From: an uncultured Finegoldia sp.
Lineage (GTDB): Bacteria > Bacillota > Clostridia > Tissierellales > Peptoniphilaceae
Length of the DNA stretch: 9,220 nt
Assembly: GCF_900766215.1 (NCBI RefSeq)
Contig: NZ_CAAFUQ010000046.1
Coordinates: 1-9,220 of the forward strand
Direction: 5' to 3'
The notes under the pieces are model-generated. The model did not search any database. It was not told the DNA's origin and saw only the letters and a list, made by a program, of their open reading frames with translations. The number at the start of each line of letters is the position of its first letter. Position 1 is the first letter of the stretch. The position numbers were made by a program, and so were the translations under genes. Positions 1 to 5,249 of this stretch are shown piece after piece.

Positions 1-260
1 GCTGCAAGACCTGCAGCTTCAGCTTCTGCGGCACCTAGAAGAACCACTACGTTTTCAGCTCCGTATTGTTCAGCGAAGTCTTTAACTCTCTTTTGGTTTT
101 CTAAGTCCATAGCTCCTGCGCTAGTTCAGACAAAGCATTCAGTACTTGAGAAAATTACTTCTGTATTTTCTACTGTGTTTACACATGTTTCAATTGCAAG
201 ACCTGGAATTCCGTCACGGTCTCCAATGATTATAACTTTTTTATTTTCTAAAAAACCCAT
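1..260 (-). CDS. grdA: Glycine reductase complex selenoprotein A (GrdA), 5' part; runs off the window
   Basis: GrdA is the small selenoprotein of glycine reductase. It carries the carboxymethyl group as a Se-carboxymethyl-selenocysteine between the substrate-binding protein B and protein C, which releases acetyl phosphate. The 86 residues visible include the N-terminal stretch GFLENKKVIIIGDRDGIPG and the redox motif C42-F-V-U45, followed by TSAGAMDLENQ, all characteristic of GrdA. Codon 45 is TGA (126-128) and must be selenocysteine, because homology continues unbroken on both sides in the same frame. The family is about 155-160 residues, so roughly the last 70 lie beyond position 1. The ATG at 258-260 is preceded by AAAGGAT (266-272) five bases away. 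The gene lies downstream of trxB, with a terminator and a probable own promoter between them. Decoding requires SelA/SelB/SelC elsewhere in the genome. Identification is very secure. Confidence 0.97.
126..128 (-). other. In-frame UGA selenocysteine codon of grdA
   Basis: The TGA lies at codon 45 of grdA, in the CxxU motif (TGC TTT GTC TGA). Immediately after it, the transcript can form a short stem-loop: UAGC/GCUA (minus-strand 123-120 with 113-110) around the loop GCAGGA. This may be part of the bacterial SECIS element that recruits SelB. The codon assignment is certain from homology. The stem is short and closer to the UGA than in the classical E. coli element, so the exact SECIS fold is only a suggestion. 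Confidence 0.93.
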
Positions 261-291
261 AATACATCCTTTCTTTATTTTAAAATATATT

Positions 292-343
292 TTTCATTCT
301 AATAAGAAGAATGAAATTACCACAATCGAACGCCTATCGTTCG
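292..343 (-). promoter_or_regulatory. Structured 5' leader of grdA with two perfect inverted repeats
   Basis: Between the probable grdA promoter and its ribosome binding site are two perfect inverted repeats. The first is CGAACG-N5-CGTTCG (327-343), lying right at the expected transcription start. The second is a 9-bp arm TTTCATTCT (292-300) with AGAATGAAA (308-316) around a 7-base loop. Neither is followed by a T-run, so they are not terminators. The first is relatively GC-rich for this region and symmetrical, so it could be a protein operator. No glycine riboswitch signature is present. Function is unknown. Confidence 0.5.
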
Positions 344-351
344 TTGACATC

Positions 352-382
352 ATTATAATATCATAATAAAAAAAAATTGCAA
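352..382 (-). promoter_or_regulatory. Candidate grdA promoter
   Basis: A perfect -10 box TATAAT (352-357, minus strand) stands downstream of the trxB terminator. The best -35 is TTGCAA (377-382), 19 bases away and inside the terminator stem; this spacing is longer than ideal. The start would be near 345, giving a leader of about 85 nucleotides. It would allow grdA, which must be made in large amounts, to be expressed apart from trxB. Confidence 0.4.
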
Positions 383-404
383 ATTTCACAGCGGAAATCT
401 GCAA
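368..404 (-). terminator. Intrinsic terminator after trxB
   Basis: An 11-bp hairpin (394-404 with 377-387, loop of six) is followed on the minus strand by nine T (368-376). One pair is a U-G wobble in the minus-strand RNA but an A-C mismatch in the plus-strand RNA. The hairpin is therefore built for trxB transcripts. It separates trxB from grdA, perhaps only partially. Confidence 0.85.
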
Positions 405-435
405 TTCTTTTATAGAAAATCTCAATAAATGAAAT

Positions 436-1368
436 TTAGAATTTATCTACGTATTTTTCAGCTTGAGTAGCAGCGATAGCACCGTCTGCAGCAGCTGTAA
501 CTACTTGACGTAGAGTTTTTTGTCTAACATCACCAGCTACATAAACGCCTTCAACGTTAGTGTGCATTTCTTCGTCAGCCAAAACATATCCGTAATCATC
601 TAATTCGATTTTACCTTTGAATACATCAGAGTAAGGGATTGTACCTACGAATACGAATACACCCATAGTTCCGTCATCTTCGTCACAGTGGTATTCTTCT
701 TCGTTACCTGATTCTTTGTCAACCATAACGATTGATTCCAAGATTCCTTCACCTTTGATTTCTTTAATAGAAGTGTTAAATCTCATAGATAAGTTATCGC
801 AAGCTTTTGCTTCGTCTTCAGCAGTTTTATCACATTTCAAGTGATCGCCTCTAACTAATAAAGTAACTTTTCTAGCGAATTTTGTTAAGTAAGTAGCTTC
901 TTCAACTGCAGAGTTACCGCTACCAACAACAAATACTTCTAAGTCAGTAAAGAAATCTGCGTCACAAGTTGCACAGTAAGATACACCTTTACCAGTGAAT
1001 TCTTTTTCACCAGGGCATCCTAATTTTCTTGGAGCAGCACCAGTAGCTATAATAACTGATTTAGCTTCTAATACATCTCCGTTTTTTAATGTAAGTTTTT
1101 TTACTTTGTCAGAAAAATCTACGTCAACAACATCTGCTCTTCTAATTTCAAGACCGAAGTTGTCAATTTGGTCAGCCATTTTTTTAATTAAGCTTGGGCC
1201 AGATTCTCCAACAATTCCACCTGGATAGTTTTCGATAGAATCAGTAGTAGTGATTTGTCCACCAGTTTTTTCTTTTTCAACTATCAATGTGTTCATTTTT
1301 GCACGTGCAGCGTATAAACCAGCTGATAAACCAGCAGGACCTGCACCAATAATAATTAAATCATACAT
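436..1368 (-). CDS. trxB: Thioredoxin reductase (flavoprotein), glycine-reductase-associated
   Basis: The 310-residue protein is full length for a low-molecular-weight thioredoxin reductase. It has the FAD-binding GAGPAG (residues 8-13), the redox-active disulfide motif CATC (132-135), a second dinucleotide fold GSGNSAVEEA (149-158) and the C-terminal FAD motif VYVAGDVR (275-282). It reduces thioredoxin, which in glycine fermenters supplies electrons to glycine reductase. The location just upstream of grdA fits that role. The usual NADPH-specificity motif HRRxxxR is replaced by V172-R-G-D-H-L-K178, so the second arginine is lost and the last is lysine. The electron donor may therefore differ from NADPH. 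The ATG at 1366-1368 follows AAGGAGTG (1376-1383) by seven bases. No thioredoxin gene lies next to it. Family assignment is secure; cofactor is open. Confidence 0.96.
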   Translation of the reverse strand: MYDLIIIGAGPAGLSAGLYAARAKMNTLIVEKEKTGGQITTTDSIENYPGGIVGESGPSLIKKMADQIDNFGLEIRRADVVDVDFSDKVKKLTLKNGDVLEAKSVIIATGAAPRKLGCPGEKEFTGKGVSYCATCDADFFTDLEVFVVGSGNSAVEEATYLTKFARKVTLLVRGDHLKCDKTAEDEAKACDNLSMRFNTSIKEIKGEGILESIVMVDKESGNEEEYHCDEDDGTMGVFVFVGTIPYSDVFKGKIELDDYGYVLADEEMHTNVEGVYVAGDVRQKTLRQVVTAAADGAIAATQAEKYVDKF

Positions 1369-1392
1369 GTAAATTCACTCCTTAAAATTCTT

Positions 1393-1408
1393 TAGAGTAA
1401 GAACTCTA
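1393..1408 (-). promoter_or_regulatory. Small hairpin in the trxB leader
   Basis: A perfect 6-bp inverted repeat, TAGAGT-AAGA-ACTCTA, lies about 10 bases upstream of the trxB ribosome binding site. A second repeat, CTCTTA-N2-TAAGAG, lies at 1451-1464. Both fall in the roughly 100-nt trxB leader expected from the promoter at 1474. No T-run directly follows either one. They may be RNA hairpins or operators; no known motif is recognised. Confidence 0.3.
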
Positions 1409-1473
1409 TAAATAATAATATCACAAACACTAAAAAAAATCACTATTAGGCTCTTATTTAAGAGGGGGAAATA

Positions 1474-1482
1474 ATTATAACA
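1474..1482 (-). promoter_or_regulatory. Candidate trxB promoter (extended -10)
   Basis: On the minus strand TGTTATAAT forms an extended -10 element (TG-N-TATAAT). There is no good -35 box upstream, as is tolerated for extended -10 promoters. Transcription would start near 1467, about 100 bases ahead of the trxB ATG. Confidence 0.4.
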
Positions 1483-1523
1483 AAAATGTAATAATTAAGC
1501 TGTTAGCGTAATATAGCAGTTAG

Positions 1524-1552
1524 TTTACAATAAAACGATAAATATTTGTAAA
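1524..1552. repeat. Inverted repeat between divergent trxB and symporter promoters
   Basis: TTTACAA (1524-1530) and TTGTAAA (1546-1552) form a perfect 7-bp inverted repeat with a 15-bp spacer. It lies between the candidate trxB promoter and the symporter promoter, where a shared regulator could bind. The sequence is AT-rich, so chance occurrence is quite possible. Confidence 0.3.
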
Positions 1553-1576
1553 ATAATAAAAAAATTAGTAAAGTTA

Positions 1577-1604
1577 TTGCATTTTACTAAAAACATAGTA
1601 TAAT
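1577..1604 (+). promoter_or_regulatory. Promoter of the sodium:alanine/glycine symporter gene
   Basis: TTGCAT (1577-1582) and a perfect TATAAT (1599-1604) are separated by 16 bases. Transcription would start near 1611, leaving an unusually long leader of about 197 nucleotides before the ATG. Confidence 0.6.
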
Positions 1605-1610
1605 AATAGT

Positions 1611-1807
1611 TAAGAGATATGAAAAGATTTTCATAAGTGATTTGGTTAGACTTACTTATTCAAGCAAAAGCATTAATTTATTTATTAATCCAGGGTAAAA
1701 GCGATAAATTGCTTGAAATAAGCAAATTTGAGAGAAAATTTGTTGTATCATAGTATAATCACAATAAAGGTTTTCAAGTATCTCAAAAAATTTAAGGAGG
1801 AAATATT
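1611..1807 (+). promoter_or_regulatory. Long structured 5' leader of the symporter gene, unassigned
   Basis: The leader opens with a palindrome, TATGAAAA-GA-TTTTCATA (1618-1635). Helix A pairs CTTATTCAAGCAA (1655-1667) with 1709-1722, 13 pairs with a single bulge. Helix B pairs CTTGAAA (1712-1718) with TTTCAAG (1772-1778), reusing bases of helix A. Helix C pairs TTTGAGA (1727-1733) with TCTCAAA (1781-1787), just ahead of the ribosome binding site AAGGAGG (1794-1800). A and C can coexist, while B excludes A and crosses C. This is a switch-like layout. No terminator is visible, so any control would act on translation or RNA stability. I recognise no glycine riboswitch, T-box or other known class. 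Confidence 0.45.
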
Positions 1808-3199
1808 ATGGATCAAAAAGCATTAAACGATACCATAGTGGCCATCAATAGTTTTCTAAGTAACAACATATTATTGATCGCACTTTTAGGTTGTGGTATA
1901 TTCTACACAATCTATTCAAAAGGCGTTCAATTTAGAAAATTAGGCGCAGCATTTAAACAAACTTTTGGAGGAGTTTTCTCAAAAGAAAAGAAATCTGAAG
2001 ATGAAGGAGTATCTTCTTTCCAAGCTTTAGCAGTAGCAATTGCAGCTCAAGTAGGTACTGGAAACGTTGCAGGGGTTGCAACAGCAATCATGGCAGGTGG
2101 TCCAGGTGCAATATTCTGGATGTGGCTTGCAGCAATATTAGGTATGGCAACAATCTATGCTGAAGCAGTTTTAGCACAAAAATTTAGAGAAAAAGATGAC
2201 GAAGGTAACTACGTCGGAGGTCCTGCTTACTACATTAAAAACGGTATTGGACCAACTCATCCTGGATTAGCAAAAGTAATGTCAACAGCATTTGCAATTT
2301 TAATTGTAATAGCATTAGGATTCGTAGGAAATATAGTTCAATCAAACTCAATCGCAACAAGTGTTGTAGCCGCTACAGGCGGTAAACTTAATCCTATTAT
2401 TGTGGGTGTTATAGTTGCAATATTAGCTGGTGGAGTTTTCATCGGTGGTATTAAGAGAATTGCAAACTTTGCTCAATTAGTAGTTCCAATTATGGCTTTG
2501 ATTTATATAGTTGCAGCAATAATTATGATGGTTAAGTTCCATGATCAAATTGGACCAGCATTTAAACTTATATTCCAAGCAGCATTTAACCCAGAAGCAG
2601 CTCTTGGTGGTGCATTAGGTATCACAATTAAGGCAGCAGCAGCAAAAGGTGTTGGCAGAGGATTGTTCTCTAACGAAGCTGGTATGGGTTCTACACCACA
2701 TGCTCACGCTACAGCTCATGTAGCTCACCCTGTATTACAAGGTTACACAGCTATGGTTGGTGTATTCATAGATACTATAGTTATTTGTACAGTAACAGCA
2801 TTAATGATTTTAGTAACAGGTGCATGGACAGATAAAAGTCTTAACGGTGCATTAGTTACTCAAGAAGCTTTCACTAGAGCTTTTGGACCAGCTGGTACAA
2901 TTTTACTAGCAGTAGCACTAGGCTTCTTCGCATTCACAACAATAGTTGGATGGTATTACTTTGGTGAAACAAACATCAGATTCTTATTCGGTCATAAAGG
3001 TTTGTGGCCATACAGAATTTTAGTATTGTTATGTATCATTGCAGGTTCTTTACAAGAAGTAGACTTGGTATGGAACACAGCAGACTTAACAAACTCACTA
3101 ATGGTAATCCCTAACATTATTGCCATCATAATGCTTCATAAACACGTTAAGAATATGAGTGTACATTATGAAACAAATGGCAAAGAAGGTTCATTATAA
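1808..3199 (+). CDS. Sodium:alanine/glycine symporter (AGCS family)
   Basis: This is a polytopic inner-membrane transporter that imports alanine or glycine with sodium. The 463 residues match the usual 450-490 of the family. The signature region is clear: residues 83-127 contain GTGNVAGVATAIMAGGPGA and the FWMW segment leading to an acidic E119, followed by GGPAYYI (137-143). FSNEAGMGSTPHAHA (287-301) is the second family hallmark. Around ten or more hydrophobic segments are spread along the chain, for example 20-37, 159-180, 196-214, 224-242, 314-337, 362-386 and 402-414. The start is supported by AAGGAGG (1794-1800). The gene is divergent from trxB-grdA, so glycine is an attractive substrate, but the sequence alone cannot separate glycine from alanine. 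An intrinsic terminator follows, so it is transcribed alone. Confidence 0.95.
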   Translation: MDQKALNDTIVAINSFLSNNILLIALLGCGIFYTIYSKGVQFRKLGAAFKQTFGGVFSKEKKSEDEGVSSFQALAVAIAAQVGTGNVAGVATAIMAGGPGAIFWMWLAAILGMATIYAEAVLAQKFREKDDEGNYVGGPAYYIKNGIGPTHPGLAKVMSTAFAILIVIALGFVGNIVQSNSIATSVVAATGGKLNPIIVGVIVAILAGGVFIGGIKRIANFAQLVVPIMALIYIVAAIIMMVKFHDQIGPAFKLIFQAAFNPEAALGGALGITIKAAAAKGVGRGLFSNEAGMGSTPHAHATAHVAHPVLQGYTAMVGVFIDTIVICTVTALMILVTGAWTDKSLNGALVTQEAFTRAFGPAGTILLAVALGFFAFTTIVGWYYFGETNIRFLFGHKGLWPYRILVLLCIIAGSLQEVDLVWNTADLTNSLMVIPNIIAIIMLHKHVKNMSVHYETNGKEGSL

Positions 3200-3230
3200 T
3201 ATAACTCAAGATTTATTTATAAGAGATAGA

Positions 3231-3255
3231 AAACATCACGAAAGTGGTGTTTTTT
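3231..3255 (+). terminator. Intrinsic terminator of the symporter gene
   Basis: The stem AAACATCAC (3231-3239) pairs with GTGGTGTTT (3244-3252) around a GAAA tetraloop, with one U-G wobble, and runs into six T (3250-3255). The stretch from here to 3345 holds nothing recognisable; it separates the convergent symporter and SRP RNA units. Confidence 0.88.
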
Positions 3256-3345
3256 ATTTGTCTAAATTTAATGGGAATTATTATTCGTTTTGCTAAAAAT
3301 AGAATACTGATAATAATAGAGGGAAATTATAAGGATAAATTTTGC

Positions 3346-3373
3346 AAAAAAAAATACCAGCCTTAGGCTAGTA
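3346..3373 (-). terminator. Intrinsic terminator of the tRNA-Ser/SRP RNA unit
   Basis: On the minus strand ACTAGCC (3372-3366) pairs with GGCTGGT (3362-3356) around a 3-base loop, with one wobble pair, followed by nine T (3354-3346). It lies just beyond the SRP RNA 3' end. Confidence 0.9.
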
Positions 3374-3379
3374 AAGTAT

Positions 3380-3644
3380 GTAAGCACACCCGAGTCTGTT
3401 AGAAAAAGCGGAGGCGATTCCTAATAGTTAGCTCAAAATAGGCACCCTCACATCACACAGAAATGACTGCTTATGGCTGCTACCTTCCGATCCTGACCAG
3501 GTTCACAGGTTCCTGTTGCGTGAGACCCACTTCTCAACACCACTTTTTAAGTTCATACCAACACTTTTAATCCCTCGCTCGGGAATTCGATCCTGCTGTA
3601 GCGATTGCAGGTAACAGGGCATCGCTAATTCCCCATCTAGTGCA
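3380..3644 (-). ncRNA. ffs: Signal recognition particle RNA, long form with Alu domain (scRNA)
   Basis: This is the RNA core of the signal recognition particle, which with Ffh targets nascent membrane and secreted proteins to FtsY and SecYEG. The Ffh-binding helix 8 region is evident: on the minus strand, near 3515-3475, GGTCAG, ATCGGAAGGTAGCAGCC. The 5' part (TGCACTAGATGGGG, then GATGCCCTGTTACCTGC) matches the Alu domain of the Bacillus-type RNA, and the 3' part contains the GGGTGCCTATTTTGAGCTAAC counterpart split across 3450-3425. The length is about 265 nucleotides, as in Bacillus, unlike the 114-nt E. coli 4.5S RNA. The 5' end starts directly after the tRNA-Ser CCA; the 3' end is approximate (within about 10 bases). 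It is an essential, usually single-copy gene. Confidence 0.95.
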
Positions 3645-3735
3645 TGGCGGAGAGTAAGGGATTTGAACCCTTGAAACACGTTAATGTTTACATGATTTCC
3701 AATCATGCTCCTTCGGCCAACTCGGACAACTCTCC
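3645..3735 (-). tRNA. tRNA-Ser (anticodon GGA)
   Basis: A complete class II tRNA with encoded CCA. The acceptor stem is GGAGAGT/ACTCTCC with discriminator G. The D arm follows, then anticodon stem CATGA/TCATG with loop TTGGAAA (anticodon GGA, reading UCU and UCC). The long variable arm AAACA/TGTTT is typical of serine tRNA, and the T arm is AAGGG-TTCAAAT-CCCTT. It is 91 nucleotides long. It is the first gene of a transcript with the SRP RNA, with no spacer. Confidence 0.97.
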
Positions 3736-3752
3736 AGATATCGTATTGTTAA

Positions 3753-3781
3753 ATTATAATATGATAATTAACATTTGTCAA
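3753..3781 (-). promoter_or_regulatory. Consensus promoter of the tRNA-Ser/SRP RNA unit
   Basis: TTGACA (3781-3776) and TATAAT (3758-3753) on the minus strand are both perfect and 17 bases apart. The start would be near 3746, about 11 bases before the tRNA. Such strength fits stable RNA genes. Confidence 0.92.
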
Positions 3782-3860
3782 ATTTTTACAAAGTTAACAA
3801 TATTAAAAATTTTTCAAATGGCAGTAGAATTTCTTGTAAAAAATTCCTGTTAATTCAAAC

Positions 3861-3892
3861 AAAAAAGTAGTATGCCAAAACTGACATACTAC
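3861..3892 (-). terminator. Intrinsic terminator of the GlsB/YeaQ-like gene
   Basis: GTAGTATG and CATACTAC arms (3892-3885 and 3874-3867) continue inward through a U-G wobble and two more pairs to a 4-base loop, then six T (3866-3861) on the minus strand. In plus-strand RNA the wobble would be a C-A mismatch, which fixes the direction. Between it and the tRNA promoter (3782-3860) I see only AT-rich sequence. Confidence 0.9.
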
Positions 3893-3904
3893 ATAAAATT
3901 CGAT

Positions 3905-4159
3905 TTATTTTTTCTTTTTAATTGCATTAATAATAGATAATAGGATTACTGAACCTAAAATTGCAACTAGAATGCTGTAAAGGTTGAAACCATTTACTCC
4001 GCTTTTTCCGATAATACTCATTACCCAGCCACCGATTGTAGCTCCGACAATTCCGCAAAGAATGTTAGCACCTGCTCCCATGTTTGCATCATTACCAGTT
4101 ATTTTAGATCCTATCCATCCTGCTAATGCTCCTACTATAATCCATGATAAAATTCCCAT
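3905..4159 (-). CDS. Small membrane protein, GlsB/YeaQ/YmgE (transglycosylase-associated) family
   Basis: An 84-residue protein that is almost all hydrophobic. It starts MGILSWIIVGALAGWIGSKI, contains a glycine-rich GAGANILCGIVGATIGGW, and ends in a third hydrophobic segment and a lysine tail. This three-helix, glycine-zipper-like pattern is the GlsB/YeaQ/YmgE family. Its biochemical role is not established; members in Bacillus (such as YdaS and YwzA) are general stress proteins. The start at 4157-4159 is chosen over an upstream in-frame ATG at 4181-4183, because AAGGAGGTG (4166-4174) lies between the two, six bases from the chosen ATG, and the family begins at MGI. It is a single-gene unit with its own terminator, and a sigma-B-like promoter precedes it. 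Confidence 0.9.
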   Translation of the reverse strand: MGILSWIIVGALAGWIGSKITGNDANMGAGANILCGIVGATIGGWVMSIIGKSGVNGFNLYSILVAILGSVILLSIINAIKKKK

Positions 4160-4203
4160 ATATAACACCTCCTTATTGGTCATAATCTATTACAGTGTTA
4201 TTT

Positions 4204-4229
4204 ATACCCTCGGTTTTGCAATTTTAAAC
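4204..4229 (-). promoter_or_regulatory. Candidate sigma-B-type promoter of the GlsB/YeaQ-like gene
   Basis: On the minus strand GTTTAA (4229-4224), 14 bases, then GGGTAT (4209-4204) match the Bacillus sigma-B consensus in both boxes. The start would be near 4197, leaving a leader of about 37 nucleotides with the ribosome binding site well placed. An overlapping sigma-A reading is possible: TATAAA at 4206-4201 with a poor -35. Whether this organism has sigma-B cannot be told from the window. Confidence 0.45.
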
Positions 4230-4235
4230 ATAGAT

Positions 4236-4295
4236 TGTAAACAATATATAATAAATTGTAAAATTAACGTAAATAATTTGATAATTTATTGTAAA
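4236..4295 (+). repeat. Three direct copies of TTGTAAA upstream of ppx
   Basis: TTGTAAA occurs at 4236-4242, 4256-4262 and 4289-4295, between the divergent GlsB-like and ppx promoters. The same heptamer and its complement also form the inverted repeat at 1524-1552. The motif is AT-rich and may be chance; it could also be a binding site of a global regulator. Confidence 0.2.
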
Positions 4296-4306
4296 ACACT
4301 TAGAAA
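4278..4306 (+). promoter_or_regulatory. Candidate promoter of ppx-ppk
   Basis: TTGATA (4278-4283) and TAGAAA (4301-4306) are 17 bases apart, matching the vegetative consensus at 5 of 6 and 4 of 6 positions. The start would be near 4313, with a leader of about 36 bases. Confidence 0.4.
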
Positions 4307-4348
4307 AACAGATAGGATATAGTAAAATTAAATAAAGAGGTGTTATTA

Positions 4349-5248
4349 ATGATTTATGCAGTCATAGATATAGGTTCAAATACTATAAGATTATCAGTAT
4401 ATAAGGTGATTAAAGATTCTGTCAAAAATCTTTTTAATGAAAAGTCTACAGCATCGTTGGCGTCGTTCATTGAAAAAGGAGTTATGAATGAGCACGGCAT
4501 TCAAAAACTAATCAATACTTTGAAAGAATTCAAAAATTTAATATCAAATTTCGAAGATATATCAAAAACTTTTGCCATTGCTACGGCGTCGATTAGAAAT
4601 TCTTCTAACAGACGCGAAATTATTGAGAGGGTAAGAACAGAAGTTGGAATGGATATTGAGTTAATAAGTGGAGAAGAAGAGGCGAAGCTGTCTTTTTTAG
4701 GAGCTGGGATTGATTCGAAAAGCGGAATTCTTACTGATATAGGAGGAGGAAGTAGCGAAATCGTAGTTTTCGAACAAGGAAAAGTCGTCAGAACTTCAAG
4801 TTTAAACATTGGTTCACTAGTAGCATTCGATAATTTTTCTAAAAATTTGTTCATGACAAATGATGAGAAGAAACTATTAGAAGATGATATCAAATTAATG
4901 CTAGCTTCTAATAATCTTAACAGAGTTGAACACGATATAGTTTGTGCGGTGGGAGGAACTGCCCGTGCTTGTCTCAAATTATACAATGAAATTTATGACA
5001 AAGAGTCCGGTAATGTGATTATTACAATGGATGGACTTAAAAATATGATTAATACACTTATGAATATGCCTGATAGAGAAAAAATGAAACTTATTTTAAA
5101 AGTAAAGGCAGATAGGGTTCACACATTAATTCCAGGAATGATTATTTTGTATAGAATTTCAAAATATTTTTATGCCGATATTATCAGAATTAGCATGACT
5201 GGAGTTAGGGAAGGTTTTGTTTATCATAAAATTTTAGGAAGGGGATAA
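4349..5248 (+). CDS. Ppx/GppA-family phosphatase (exopolyphosphatase-like), short form
   Basis: A cytoplasmic enzyme of the sugar kinase/actin fold that hydrolyses terminal phosphate from polyphosphate and/or pppGpp. Motifs in order: AVIDIGSNTIRLSVY (4-18, phosphate loop 1), SGEEEAKLSFLG (107-118, with the catalytic glutamate), DIGGGSSEIVVF (130-141, phosphate loop 2), VGGTARA (201-207) and ADRVHTLIPGM (254-264). At 299 residues it has only the two-lobed catalytic core, without the C-terminal HD-like domain of the about 500-residue E. coli enzymes. The ATG at 4349 is chosen over a GTG at 4340, since that GTG is part of the ribosome binding site AGAGGTG (4336-4342) and the family starts just before the AVIDIGSN segment. 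Its stop is one base before ppk, so the two are co-translated. Polyphosphate is the likeliest substrate from context. Confidence 0.93.
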   Translation: MIYAVIDIGSNTIRLSVYKVIKDSVKNLFNEKSTASLASFIEKGVMNEHGIQKLINTLKEFKNLISNFEDISKTFAIATASIRNSSNRREIIERVRTEVGMDIELISGEEEAKLSFLGAGIDSKSGILTDIGGGSSEIVVFEQGKVVRTSSLNIGSLVAFDNFSKNLFMTNDEKKLLEDDIKLMLASNNLNRVEHDIVCAVGGTARACLKLYNEIYDKESGNVIITMDGLKNMINTLMNMPDREKMKLILKVKADRVHTLIPGMIILYRISKYFYADIIRISMTGVREGFVYHKILGRG

Positions 5249-5249
5249 A

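Noticed and set aside
126..128. Stop codon as evidence that grdA is a pseudogene
   Set aside because: The flanking CxxU motif and unbroken homology show the UGA is the expected selenocysteine codon.
175..366. Short plus-strand reading frame over the grdA start region
   Set aside because: It is antisense to grdA and its leader, lacks a ribosome binding site and has no recognisable protein features.
1754..1759. Second TATAAT close to the symporter gene as a promoter
   Set aside because: The nearest -35-like box (TTGAGA at 1728) is 20 bases away, so the spacing is poor. Not excluded as a minor start.
1440..1807. Glycine riboswitch or T-box ahead of the symporter gene
   Set aside because: None of the conserved glycine aptamer segments is seen. 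The CAGGGTAAAAGCG at 1691-1703 only loosely resembles a T-box and no terminator/antiterminator follows.
3503..3853. Short reading frames on both strands over 3503-3853
   Set aside because: They fall on the SRP RNA and tRNA-Ser genes and simply reflect RNA gene sequence.
4160..4183. Upstream ATG giving an 8-residue longer GlsB/YeaQ-like protein
   Set aside because: The ribosome binding site AAGGAGGTG lies after that ATG, and family proteins start at MGI.
4340..4348. GTG start for the Ppx/GppA protein
   Set aside because: The GTG is part of the ribosome binding site AGAGGTG; the ATG at 4349 has correct spacing and fits the family start.
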